Source: Streptomyces violaceusniger Tu 4113 (GTDB lineage: Bacteria; Actinomycetota; Actinomycetes; Streptomycetales; Streptomycetaceae). From it: a stretch of 64,000 bases of DNA. This document shows positions 45,962 to 54,124 of the stretch, one piece after another. Position numbers and translations under genes: made by a program. The stretch is taken from positions 9,734,001 to 9,798,000 of the forward strand of contig NC_015957.1 in assembly GCF_000147815.2 (NCBI RefSeq), given 5' to 3'. The notes under the pieces are model-generated. The model ran no database searches and was not told where the DNA came from. It worked only from the letters and a program-made list of their open reading frames with translations. How positions within the stretch are numbered: the stretch's first letter is position 1; the number at the start of each line of letters is the position of its first letter.

Positions 45962-47419
45962 ATGCCCGACTCTCTCGACTCCCGCGACGCCCTCGACTCT
46001 CTCGTCGAGAAGCGCTCGATCGACGTCGTCCCGGACGCGGAACGCCATGGCACCGCCTTCAGCCAGTTCACCCTGTGGCTGGGCGCGAACCTCCAGATCA
46101 CCGCCGTGGTGACCGGCGCACTGGCCGTCGTCTTCGGCGCGGGCGCCTTCTGGTCGATCATCGCCCTGCTGCTCGGCAACCTGCTCGGTGGAGCTGTCAT
46201 GGCGCTCCACTCGGCCCAGGGTCCTCGGCTGGGCCTCCCTCAGATGATCTCCTCCCGGGCCCAGTTCGGGGTCCGGGGCGCGATCGTCCCGCTGCTGCTG
46301 GTCATCGTCATGTACGTGGGCTTCTTCGCCAGCGGCAGCGTGCTGGCGGGCCAGGCGGTCGGGGAACTCACCCATCTCGGCGACACCACCGGGATCATCC
46401 TCTTCGCCCTCATCACCGGCGTGGCGGCCGCCGTGGGCTACCGCCTGATCCACACCCTGGGCCGGATCGCGGGCGTGGTCTGCGCCCTGGCCTTCGTCTA
46501 TCTGGGCATCCGGCTGCTGGACCGCACCGGCCTGGCCACCCTCCTCCACGACCGGACCTTCGACTTCCCGCTCTTCCTCCTCGCGGTGTCGCTGTCCGCC
46601 TCCTGGCAGCTCGCCTTCGGCCCGTACGTCGCCGACTACTCCCGCTACCTGCCGCGCACCACCTCCCCCAAGGCCACCTTCTCCTGGACCCTGGCCGGCA
46701 CCGTCCTCGGCTCGCAGTGGTCCATGACCTTCGGCGCCCTCGCGGCCGCCGCGGCCGGCCACGCCTTCGTCGGCAACGAGGTCTCCTACATCGTCGGCCT
46801 CGGCGGCGGCGCGGCCGTGATCACCTCACTGCTCTACTTCGTCATCGCCCTCGGCAAACTGACGATCAACGTCCTGAACACCTACGGCGGCTTCATGTCG
46901 ATGGTGACCAGCATCAGCGGCTTCCGCGGCAACGCCACCCTCTCCCCGCGCGGCCGGGCCGCCTACATCGCCGGGATCATGGTCGCGGGCACGGCGGTCG
47001 CGCTGCTCGGCAAGGACAGCTTCCTGTCCTCCTTCAAGGACTTCCTGCTGTTCCTGCTGACCTTCTTCACCCCGTGGAGCGCGATCAACCTCGTCGACTA
47101 CTACGCCATCGCCAAGGAGCGCTACGACATCCCCGCCCTCAGCGACCCGGACGGCCGCTACGGCGCCTGGCGCTGGAAGGCCCTGTCCACCTACGCCGTG
47201 GGCGTCCTGGCCCAACTCCCCTTCCTGTCAACGGCCTTCTACACCGGCCCCCTCGTCGCCCCACTGGGCGGCGCGGACATCTCCTGGCTCGTCGGCCTCG
47301 CCATCCCCGCCGCCCTCTACTGGCTCCTGGCCCACCGCGACACCGCCCACGTCCCCGACCACATGATCCTCGCCCCGGAACCGTCCCCCGACCGCCCGTA
47401 CGCCACCGAGCCCGGGTGA
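45962..47419 (+). CDS. NCS1-family permease (cytosine/purine/allantoin type)
   Basis: A 485-residue transporter with about 12 helices: TLWLGANLQITAVVTGALAV, GLPQMISSRAQFGVRGAIVP (NCS1 signature), PYVADYSRYLP and TPWSAINLVDYYAIAKERYD. NCS1 carriers import nucleobases, hydantoins or allantoin with protons or sodium. It follows the importer lipoprotein by 16 bp with CAGGAG before the ATG, so it belongs to the same operon and may import an imidazole- or thiohydantoin-like compound related to the lyase pathway (inference). Confidence 0.9.
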   Translation: MPDSLDSRDALDSLVEKRSIDVVPDAERHGTAFSQFTLWLGANLQITAVVTGALAVVFGAGAFWSIIALLLGNLLGGAVMALHSAQGPRLGLPQMISSRAQFGVRGAIVPLLLVIVMYVGFFASGSVLAGQAVGELTHLGDTTGIILFALITGVAAAVGYRLIHTLGRIAGVVCALAFVYLGIRLLDRTGLATLLHDRTFDFPLFLLAVSLSASWQLAFGPYVADYSRYLPRTTSPKATFSWTLAGTVLGSQWSMTFGALAAAAAGHAFVGNEVSYIVGLGGGAAVITSLLYFVIALGKLTINVLNTYGGFMSMVTSISGFRGNATLSPRGRAAYIAGIMVAGTAVALLGKDSFLSSFKDFLLFLLTFFTPWSAINLVDYYAIAKERYDIPALSDPDGRYGAWRWKALSTYAVGVLAQLPFLSTAFYTGPLVAPLGGADISWLVGLAIPAALYWLLAHRDTAHVPDHMILAPEPSPDRPYATEPG

Positions 47420-47435
47420 GCCGGACCGGCACCGC

Positions 47436-48761
47436 TCAGGTGCCGCCCGACTCCAGGGCGGCGACGACGCGTTCGCGCAGCGCGGCGGCCCGGGGATCGT
47501 CGTACGAGGCGAGCGCGTGCAGGGCCTCGGTCCAGTGCCGCCGCGCCTCCTCGGCCCCGCCCGCTTCCTGTGCGCCGCCCGGCACCTCGGCCCCGCCCGC
47601 CTCCTCGGCCCCGCCCGCCTCCTCGACCCCGCCCGGTTCTTCGGCCCCGCCCGGTTCCTCGGCCTCGCGCAGCGCGGTGGCGAGGCCGTCGAGGGCGAGC
47701 GCCGCGTGCCACAGGTCGTCCAGCTCCCGGTGGGCCGCCGCGGCCCGGCGGTGGAAGTCGGCCGCCTCGCCGGGCCGCCCGAGCCGCCGGTAGCTCTCCC
47801 CCGCGCCGTCCCACGCCCGGGCCTCCCGCGCCCGGTCGCCGAGTCGGCGCTGGAGCGAGGCGGCCCGCTGGAACGAGACCAGGGCGGCGTCGAACGCGCC
47901 GTTGGCCTGCTGCGCCCGGCCCAGCTCCAGCAGCCAGTACCCCTCCCACATGTGGTTGCGGTGGGTTCGGGCGATCTCCAGCGCGCCCTCGGCGGAGCCC
48001 AGCGCCTCCTCCGGCTGCCCACGGTCCCGCTGAACGGCACTCAGGATGCGCAGCGCGTTGCCCTCGCCGCCCTGGTTGCCCAGTTCGCGGTGCATCTCCA
48101 AGGCCCGCCGCACAAAGCCGGACGCCTCTTCGGGCCGGGCGAGCTCGTACATCACCTCGGCCAGGTTCGCCAGCACAACGGCCTCCCACTGGGCGGCCCC
48201 CAGCTCCCGGAAAACCGCCGCGGCCTGCTCGAACCGCTCCTTCGCCTCCTCCAGCCGGCGTCCCCGCAAGTGGATCAGCCCGATGTCGTTCAGCGAGAGC
48301 GCCTCCCCGAGCCGGTCGCCGGTCTCCCGGCGGGCGGCGAGGGCGCCCTGGTGGTACTCCGCGCCCTCGGCGAGGCGATGCGACTGCGTACAGGCCATCC
48401 CGAGGCTCTCCAACAGCTCGGCCTCCGCGGTGCGGTCGCCCAGCCTGCGTGCGGCGCGCAGTCCGATCCGGCCCATGGCGAGCCATTCCTCGAACGGGTT
48501 CAGCAGCATGTGCACGCTCCGCAGCACCGCGGGAAGCTGCCAGGCGATCACATCGAGACCGGCCTCACCGGCGGCGCGGGTCGCGGCCAGCAGATTGCCG
48601 CGCTCTGCCTCGTACCACCGCATGGCCTCCTCGTAGTCCGCGAAGGACGCGGGGGTGAGGTCATCGCCCGGCGGATCGAGCGGGATATGGGCCTCCTGGG
48701 GGTTGATCCAGGTCTGGGCCGCGTCCGCGGAGTGCAGATACCAGACCAGCACCCGGCGCAA
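47436..48761 (-). pseudogene. TPR-repeat C-terminal portion of a large regulator, 5'-truncated
   Basis: About 441 residues of tetratricopeptide repeats (AEGAEYHQGALAARRETGDR, LGEALSLNDIGLIHLRGRRL, EEASGFVRRALEMHRELGNQ) as in the C-terminal half of AfsR/SARP-type NB-ARC-TPR regulators. The expected ATPase and DNA-binding parts are absent, a stop lies in frame at about 48787, and only a TTG at 48759-48761 offers a start. Near the C-terminus EEPGG/EEAGG units are encoded by an imperfect 15-bp repeat (about 47565-47665). Probably a deletion remnant, possibly still translated. Confidence 0.6.
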
Positions 48762-48791
48762 CGCCGCCGCGCGCTCCTCCGGGGGACTTCC

Positions 48792-49019
48792 TCATCGTCG
48801 TCCGCCGCCCTCGATTACCTGGCCGTGCCGCCGGTGATCCGGTGGCGCCGCACCTGATCCGGACACACAGCGCAAGCATCGGCACGGTGGCCACGCCGAG
48901 GTGTGCAGGGGAGCCAGCGGGTCACTGCTGATGACCACCACTTCGGCGTCCCACGTCCGGCCGCTGTCACGGGACACCCGGATACTCATGAGCCGCTGCC
49001 CCTTTGCCGTTCCGTCCAT
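48792..49019 (-). CDS. Small conserved actinomycete protein
   Basis: A 75-residue protein: QRLMSIRVSRDSGRTWDAEV and PLAPLHTSAWPPCRC are the conserved parts of a small Streptomyces family I recognise only as hypothetical, usually found divergent from an XRE regulator as here. The C-terminal 20 residues may be altered by the deletion that truncated the neighbouring TPR gene. ATG 49017-49019 with AAAGGGCGG upstream. Confidence 0.55.
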   Translation of the reverse strand: MDGTAKGQRLMSIRVSRDSGRTWDAEVVVISSDPLAPLHTSAWPPCRCLRCVSGSGAAPPDHRRHGQVIEGGGRR

Positions 49020-49115
49020 CACGATCCGCCCTTTCTGTCGTGTCCGGTCGTGATGGTGCCGTTGGCGGCCAGGCCATCGCGACGACAGAGAAGGTGTTGT
49101 TCAGGCGTCCCTCAA

Positions 49116-49137
49116 TAGGCGTCATTTAGGTGTCATT
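49116..49137. promoter_or_regulatory. Tandem 11-mers upstream of the XRE gene
   Basis: TAGGCGTCATT and TAGGTGTCATT lie head to tail, 30 bp before the XRE start codon. One helical turn apart on the same face, they look like an operator or activator site. Confidence 0.45.
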
Positions 49138-49166
49138 GATGGGCATCTGGGGCTAGCGTGGACGTC

Positions 49167-49946
49167 ATGACGACCGAGGTGCACGCACCGAACGACGCGC
49201 TGCGGGCTGTGCGGATCGGCCTGCGGATGAGTCAGGACGACCTGGCGAAGGCGCTCCGCCGAGCAGGTGCGGAGCTGGGCGAGCCGAACGAGGCCAGCAA
49301 ACGACTGGTCCAACGCTGGGAATCCGGCATCAGCAGATCGCCGAGGCCGGTCTACATCCGCGCACTGGAGAGGGTCACAGGGATGCCGGTCGAGTCGCTG
49401 GGATTCGCCCCGCAGGTGCCCATGGCGAGAGTCCATGGCGATGGGTCAGGAGGCCATGACATGGCACCGAGTGCGGAGGGTGTCGCCCCTGCGTCGGCCG
49501 ATACCCGGGAGGGCCAGCAGATGGCGGGAGACAACTTCAGCGGCGTCTGGCTTTCCCGGTACGAGTACTACTCGTCAGGCCGTGACGACGTCTACGAAGG
49601 CAGGCATTACGTGGTGCTCGTCCAGCACGGCAATCGCCTGACGGGGCGGTCGCTGAACGGGGCGTCCCTGAACCCGGATTCCCCGCTCAGCCTGGATCTC
49701 ACTGTTGACCGCAACGTGGTCACGGGCGCCTGGACAGAGCAGACGGCCACGGATGGCTACTACCAGGGAGCCTGTTACCACGGCGCGATTCAGATGCTCG
49801 TGGAGCCAACCAGTCGCCGTATGGCCGGCAAGTGGGTCGGATTCGGCAAGGACTTCGACGTCAACACCGGGCCGTGGGAACTGCGCCTGATGGACACCTC
49901 GATGTCGAAGGCGACCCTGGAGCAGTACAGCATCCCGCCGGAGTGA
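49167..49946 (+). CDS. XRE-family helix-turn-helix regulator with beta-rich C-terminal domain
   Basis: A 259-residue protein. Residues about 12-75 form a Cro/C1-type helix-turn-helix (IGLRMSQDDLAKALRRAGAE, SKRLVQRWESGISRSPRPVY). After a linker, the C-terminal half (FSGVWLSRYEYYSSGRDDVY, GACYHGAIQMLVEPTSRRMA) is probably a small beta-barrel of unknown ligand. ATG 49167 (MTTEVHAPND) is chosen over the GTG nine bases earlier. Divergent from the small gene at 48792-49019. Confidence 0.75.
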   Translation: MTTEVHAPNDALRAVRIGLRMSQDDLAKALRRAGAELGEPNEASKRLVQRWESGISRSPRPVYIRALERVTGMPVESLGFAPQVPMARVHGDGSGGHDMAPSAEGVAPASADTREGQQMAGDNFSGVWLSRYEYYSSGRDDVYEGRHYVVLVQHGNRLTGRSLNGASLNPDSPLSLDLTVDRNVVTGAWTEQTATDGYYQGACYHGAIQMLVEPTSRRMAGKWVGFGKDFDVNTGPWELRLMDTSMSKATLEQYSIPPE

Positions 49947-49966
49947 CCGGCTCGCGGCCGGGGCCG

Positions 49967-50242
49967 TCAAGCCCGAGCATCGGGGATATCCGGTTTCGCG
50001 GCGCTCAGGGTGGAACCCGGGATGACGACGAGGCGCTCGTCCGGGGCGATGCCGGCGTCGTCGGGGAGTTTCGCCCGGTAGGCGTCGGTGAGGTCGCGGC
50101 CGATGACCGCGATGTCACCGTTGTCGAGCTGCCAGATGTCGGGGCACCCGTCGCGTCCACCGGTGTTTCCGAGCTCGCGCGCCGACTTTCCTAATCGGCG
50201 CGCGAACGATGCGGACGGGTCGGCTTCCCATGCGCGGGCCAT
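49967..50242 (-). CDS. Small conserved hypothetical protein
   Basis: A 91-residue protein: DPSASFARRLGKSARELGNT, GGRDGCPDIWQLDNGDIAVI and DERLVVIPGSTLSAAKPD. I recognise it as a small actinomycete family often linked to XRE regulators, without known function. ATG 50240-50242 has GGAGAG 4 nt upstream; the frame opens four codons earlier without a better site. Convergent with the XRE gene. Confidence 0.65.
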   Translation of the reverse strand: MARAWEADPSASFARRLGKSARELGNTGGRDGCPDIWQLDNGDIAVIGRDLTDAYRAKLPDDAGIAPDERLVVIPGSTLSAAKPDIPDARA

Positions 50243-50344
50243 CGGTCTCTCCACTCATCCGTCGTGGTCACTGAGTGTAGGAATGAGAGTCACGGATGGC
50301 AACGGCGGCCGGAAGCCGGGGGCGGGATCAGGCCGGGGCCGGGG

Positions 50345-51724
50345 TCAGGCCGGGGGCAGGAGTTTCTTCTGGGGCTTGCCCATGGCGTTGCGGGGCAGGG
50401 CCTCCAGGAAGCGGACCTTGCGGGGACGCTTGTGGACGGAGAGCTGGGAGGCGACGAAGTCGATCAGCTCCTGTTCGCCGATGCCGTCGGCGACGACGTA
50501 GGCGACGATCTCCTGGCCCAGATCCTCGTGCGGGGCGCCGACGACGGCTGCCTCGCGGACGGCGGGGTGGTCGAGGAGGGCGTTCTCGACCTCGCCCGCG
50601 CCGATGCGGTAGCCGCCGGACTTGATCATGTCGGTGGAGGCGCGGCCCACGATGCGGTGGAAGCCGTCCTGCTCGACCGCGGCGATGTCGCCCGTGCGGA
50701 ACCAGCCGTCCTCGGTGTACGAACCGGCCGTGGCCTCGGGCCGGTTCAGATAGCCGTCGAAGAGGGTGGGGCCGGTGAGCTGGAGTTCACCGATCTCGGC
50801 GCCCTCCTCGGTGGCGATCCGGGTACGGATGCCCGCCAGCGGGGTGCCGACGTAGCCGGGGCGGCGCTCTCCGTCGGCCCGGGTGGAGAGGGTGATGAGG
50901 CTCTCGGTCATGCCGTAGCGCTCGATGGGGCGCTGGCCGGTGAGCCGCTCGAGGTCGCGGAAGACGGGGGCGGGCAGCGGGGCGCTGCCGGAGACCAGCA
51001 GCCGGGCGGAGGCCAGGGCGCGGGCGGAGTCCTGGTCCTGGACGATCCGGTTCCAGACCGTCGGCACCCCGAAGTAGAGGCTGCCGCCCGCCGCCGCGTA
51101 CGCCGCCGGGGTCGGCTTGCCGGTGTGGACGAGACGGCTGCCCGTCCGGAGCGCGCCCAGGACGCCCAGCACCAGGCCGTGCACATGGAACAGCGGCAGC
51201 CCGTGGACCAAGGTGTCCTCCGCGGTCCAGGCCCAGGCCGCGGCGAGCCCGTCCAGGTCGGCGGCCACCGCCCGCCGGGAGATCAGCGCGCCCTTGGGCG
51301 CCCCCGTGGTCCCCGAGGTGTAGAGGATGAACGCCGTGGACTCCGCGTCCGGCTCCGGCTTCGTCCACGCGGCCCGCTCGGCCGGGTCCACCGGGACGGT
51401 CTCGATCGGGGCCTCTATCGCCTCCCCGGTGAGCAGCAGGGTGGCGCCCGAGTCCCGCAGTATGTGGTCGCGTTCGGCCGGGCCGGAGTCCGGCGGTACG
51501 GGCACCACCGGCACCCCGGCCAGCAGCGCGCCGACCACCGCGACCACCGTCTCCGGCGTCGCGGTCGCCCGGACCGCGACGACCGGCGCACCGGCGATAC
51601 GGGCCGCCACCGCGCCCGCGGCACCGAGCAGTTCCTCGCGCGAGAGGGAGCGGCCGCCGACGCTCAGCGCGTCGGGGCGGTCGCCGCCGGGCGCGGCGAG
51701 GGACGTGAGGAGAGGTGCGGTCAC
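50345..51724 (-). CDS. Acyl-CoA synthetase, MatB (malonyl-CoA synthetase)-like
   Basis: A 459-residue ANL-superfamily ligase. ILYTSGTTGAPKGALIS is the P-loop, LPLFHVHGLVLGVLGAL and IERYGMTESLITLSTRADGE match MatB, WFRTGDIAAVEQDGFHRIVG is the A8 core, and PRNAMGKPQKKLL holds the catalytic Lys. It activates a short dicarboxylic or fatty acid to its CoA thioester. The ADGE and RRPGYVGTPLAG context argues for malonate-type substrates, but that is similarity from memory. GTG 51722-51724 has AAGGAG 8 nt upstream. Confidence 0.85.
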   Translation of the reverse strand: MTAPLLTSLAAPGGDRPDALSVGGRSLSREELLGAAGAVAARIAGAPVVAVRATATPETVVAVVGALLAGVPVVPVPPDSGPAERDHILRDSGATLLLTGEAIEAPIETVPVDPAERAAWTKPEPDAESTAFILYTSGTTGAPKGALISRRAVAADLDGLAAAWAWTAEDTLVHGLPLFHVHGLVLGVLGALRTGSRLVHTGKPTPAAYAAAGGSLYFGVPTVWNRIVQDQDSARALASARLLVSGSAPLPAPVFRDLERLTGQRPIERYGMTESLITLSTRADGERRPGYVGTPLAGIRTRIATEEGAEIGELQLTGPTLFDGYLNRPEATAGSYTEDGWFRTGDIAAVEQDGFHRIVGRASTDMIKSGGYRIGAGEVENALLDHPAVREAAVVGAPHEDLGQEIVAYVVADGIGEQELIDFVASQLSVHKRPRKVRFLEALPRNAMGKPQKKLLPPA

Positions 51725-51843
51725 GGAACTGACTCCTTCCACAGCGGGCCGGGGGCACCCGGGGGGTACCTCTTCGCGCCCGCGCGTCTTTCGGGGGCTA
51801 GCCCTACCGACAAAGCGTCCCCGCGACCGTACCGTCATTAAGC

Positions 51844-52281
51844 ATGGACGCCCGTGACCCGGATCTGAAAAAGGAACTCGACGCGGCCCTGCAGACCCGT
51901 AAGGAGCTGGGTGCGGAGTACGAGTCGGAACTGGTCGACTCCTTCATGGACAAAGTCGAGCAGCGCTTCAACGATACGGCGGACCGGCATGTCCGCCGCC
52001 AGCTCGCCGAACAGCAGATGGCGACGGCCCGCGGCACCCGCCCGTACGCCACCGGCACGAACCCGGACCAGCCCCACGGGATGGGCATCGGTGAGCGCTT
52101 CGCCTTCGTCGGGATCTCCCTGGTGCTGGCGATCCCGCTGTCGGCGATCGGCGTGGTGAACGAGGGCCTGCCCGGCCTACTGATCACCTGGGCCGGGATC
52201 TTCGGGGTCAACGCGGTCCACGCGGCGGGGGCCCTTTCCTGGCTGCGCCGGGGCAAAAGCCTGGAGGAGAGCCGGGACTAG
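51844..52281 (+). CDS. Conserved membrane protein of unknown function
   Basis: A 145-residue protein: a charged helical N-terminal half (DPDLKKELDAALQTRKELGA, DSFMDKVEQRFNDTADRHVR), then two hydrophobic helices (FAFVGISLVLAIPLSAIGVV, GLLITWAGIFGVNAVHAAG) and a short basic tail. I recognise it only as a common Streptomyces integral membrane hypothetical. The stop codon abuts the left end of the IS630 element. Confidence 0.7.
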   Translation: MDARDPDLKKELDAALQTRKELGAEYESELVDSFMDKVEQRFNDTADRHVRRQLAEQQMATARGTRPYATGTNPDQPHGMGIGERFAFVGISLVLAIPLSAIGVVNEGLPGLLITWAGIFGVNAVHAAGALSWLRRGKSLEESRD

Positions 52282-52294
52282 TAGACCGTCGCGG

Positions 52295-52993
52295 CTAAAC
52301 GTTGGGATATAGGTGGCGGAGTCGGGTGCGGGCGTCTTGGGTGGTGAAGTGCCAGTTGACCTGGCGCTGATTGGTGTTGGCGGCGTGTTGCCAGGCGGTG
52401 AGTTCGGCGTTGAGCACGGCGAGGTCCTCGATGCGCCGGTCCAGGCATTGCCGGGTCAGGGCCGAGAGTTCGATCTCGGCGATGTTGAGCCAGGAGCCGT
52501 GTTTGGGGGTGTGGTGGATCTCCAGGCGCTGCGCCAGGGTGAACGCCTTGGCTGGGCCGAACGCCTCGTACAGCGACCCGGTGGTGTGGGTATTGAGGTT
52601 GTCCATCACCAGCACGACCTTGGCGGCGTCGGGGTAGTCGAGGGTCAGGAGCCGTTCGACCTGGCGTGCCCAGTCGACCTTGGTCCGGCGGGGCTGGGCG
52701 TCCACGCGCCGCCACCCTTGCAGGGGCTCGACCCAGCAGAAGACCGAGCAGGTGCCGTGCCGCACGTATTCGCTGTCTTCCTTCAGGTCCTGTCCCGGCC
52801 GGGCGGGGATCGGGTCCCGGGCATGCGCCAGGAGCTGGTAGGGCTTCTCGTCCATGCACACCACCGGACTGGCCGGGTCGTAGGGCCGGGCGTACACGGC
52901 CAGGACGTCTTCCATCGCCGCAGCGAACTGCGCGTTCGCCCGTGGCGGGATGGTCCAGCACTTCTTCAGATGAGGACGCAGTTCCGTTTTTTT
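52295..52993 (-). CDS. IS630 transposase, ORF B (DDE catalytic part), made by -1 frameshift
   Basis: Reading on in the -1 frame from the A7 tract gives [20 protein letters not shown] and then a full DDE domain: [14 protein letters not shown] (Asp), [13 protein letters not shown] (Asp), [15 protein letters not shown] (Glu). It ends YPNV at 52295 inside the left repeat. No independent start is needed; the fused A-B product is a normal IS630 transposase of about 380 residues. Confidence 0.85.
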   Translation of the reverse strand, partial: KKTELRPHLKKCWTIPPRANAQFAAAMEDVLAVYARPYDPASPVVCMDEKPYQLLAHARDPIPARPGQDLKEDSEYVRHGTCSVFCWVEPLQGWRRVDAQPRRTKVDWARQVERLLTLDYPDAAKVVLVMDNLNTHTTGSLYEAFGPAKAFTLAQRLEIHHTPKHGSWLNIAEIELSALTRQCLDRRIEDLAVLNAELTAWQHAANTNQRQVNWHFTTQDARTRLRHLYPNV

Positions 52994-53436
52994 AACACCC
53001 GCCCGATGGTGGAGTGGTCCAGGTCCGGGATGTCCTCACTCAGCGCGACGTGCTTCTCCAGCAGCCGCAGCGACCATCGGGCATGCCCCGCCGGTGGCTG
53101 CGAGCAGGCCATCGCGATGAGCCGGGCCTCGACCTCGCCGGTCACCGGCGAGGGCACCGGCGGGAGGTCGCGCTTCTTCCGCGCGATCGTGGCGTGAACA
53201 TCGCCACCGGTCTCGGCAAAACGCTTGGCGACCAGCCGCAACGTCTCACCGGAGACGCCGAGCCGGGCCGCGATCACCTCCTTGGGATCCACCTCACCCA
53301 CCGAGGTATCCAGCGCAAGCAGCACTCGGGCGCGCATGGTCATCGAGGCTGGGCGGACACCCGTCGTGGTCACCCGTACCAACTCCTCGCGATCCTGCGC
53401 GGTCAACCTGACCGGCCGCTTCTTCTGCGAACCCAT
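52966..53436 (-). CDS. IS630 transposase, ORF A (helix-turn-helix part)
   Basis: About 156 residues before the frame ends: [20 protein letters not shown] and [20 protein letters not shown] are the DNA-binding helix-turn-helix modules. Near the end it reads [11 protein letters not shown] and stops at 52966. Just before, the coding strand has GTG TTA AAA AAA CGG: the A7 tract (52987-52993) allows a -1 slip into ORF B. A TTA codon immediately precedes the slippery site. Confidence 0.82.
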   Translation of the reverse strand: MGSQKKRPVRLTAQDREELVRVTTTGVRPASMTMRARVLLALDTSVGEVDPKEVIAARLGVSGETLRLVAKRFAETGGDVHATIARKKRDLPPVPSPVTGEVEARLIAMACSQPPAGHARWSLRLLEKHVALSEDIPDLDHSTIGRVLKKRNCVLI

Positions 53437-53573
53437 GACAACAGTCCTGTCTGGCAAAGGGGAAGGACTCTGCCAGACACCAACCTCCCAACTAGACATG
53501 CCATAACTAAGCAGCGACACGCTACTAGGTTCCTCGGACGCCGTAGAGCCTCCGGGCGCTTGGACTGACCGGC

Positions 53574-53602
53574 CGGGGGCACCTCCCAGCGGTAGCTGGG
53601 GG
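53574..53602. repeat. Interspersed hairpin repeat, copy 2
   Basis: GGGGGCACCTCCCAGCGG continuing to TAGCTGGGGG. CCCAGC and GCTGGG form a 6-bp stem around GGTA. Same family as 17802-17832 and 53714-53743. Confidence 0.8.
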
Positions 53603-53713
53603 CGAGCCGAAGGGGCGCGTCGCTGTCGAAAGGGAGAGCGCGCGCAGGGAGCGAGGGCTGCGATCGATTTGCGGCTCCGCCTCGTGAGCGACCGAGCACG
53701 GTCGACCGTCGAC

Positions 53714-53743
53714 AGGGGGCGCCTCCCAGCGGTAGCTGGGGGA
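53714..53743. repeat. Interspersed hairpin repeat, copy 3
   Basis: GGGGGCGCCTCCCAGCGG continuing to TAGCTGGGGG, in the same orientation as copy 2, 140 bp away, so the pair could be recombination-prone. Confidence 0.8.
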
Positions 53744-53772
53744 GACTGAAGCGCCCCGGAGGCGAACCGATG

Positions 53773-53846
53773 CCCAAAAAAGACTGCGCGGGGACCGCCG
53801 CACCCCGGTGCTGGGCACCGAGGGCGGGACGACGGCGGTCCCCGCG
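53773..53846 (-). terminator. Rho-independent-like terminator, minus strand
   Basis: Perfect 14-bp stem CGCGGGGACCGCCG (53787-53800) and its complement (53833-53846). On the minus strand it is followed within 10 nt by a run of Ts (AAAAAA on the plus strand near 53775-53781). It would end transcripts leaving cbs, about 280 bp downstream of that stop. Confidence 0.7.
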
Positions 53847-54124
53847 GGGGACGCGGGCCGGGTCAGGGCCGGACTTCCGCGTCCAGGCGACCATGGAGTC
53901 CGGGAGCCGCTCCGGAGGTCCTGTCGCCTCATCCTGGGTGTCGGTGTCGTCCTTCCGACGCCCACTAATCTGCCGGAGCTGTGTTAACCCTGTGCTGCGG
54001 GCGCGTGACACGTACGTACCACTTCCCCGAAGCCCTGGCGGACCTCCCTCGAAGGGCAGTTGGGCCCCGTTCGGGCCCCGTTCGGGTCCAGTTCGAGCCC
54101 CCTGATGAGCCCGCTTATGAGCGG

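Larger units (their letters stand above)
52284..53522 (-). mobile_element. IS630-family insertion sequence, apparently complete
   Basis: About 1,239 bp. The ends are imperfect inverted repeats: the left starts GACCGTCGCGGCTAAACG, and the right (opposite strand) reads GCGTGTCGCTGCTTAG. Both are flanked by TA within CTAG (52278-52283 and 53523-53528), the target duplication expected for IS630. Two overlapping reading frames encode the transposase. The insertion lies directly after the stop of the upstream membrane-protein gene. Confidence 0.85.
53525..54124. other. Gene-free interval with repeats and a terminator
   Basis: 600 bp without a supportable gene. It holds two copies of the CCTCCCAGCGGTAGC repeat and a strong hairpin (listed separately). 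The rest (53850-54124) is plain GC-rich sequence in which I see nothing. Confidence 0.55.
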
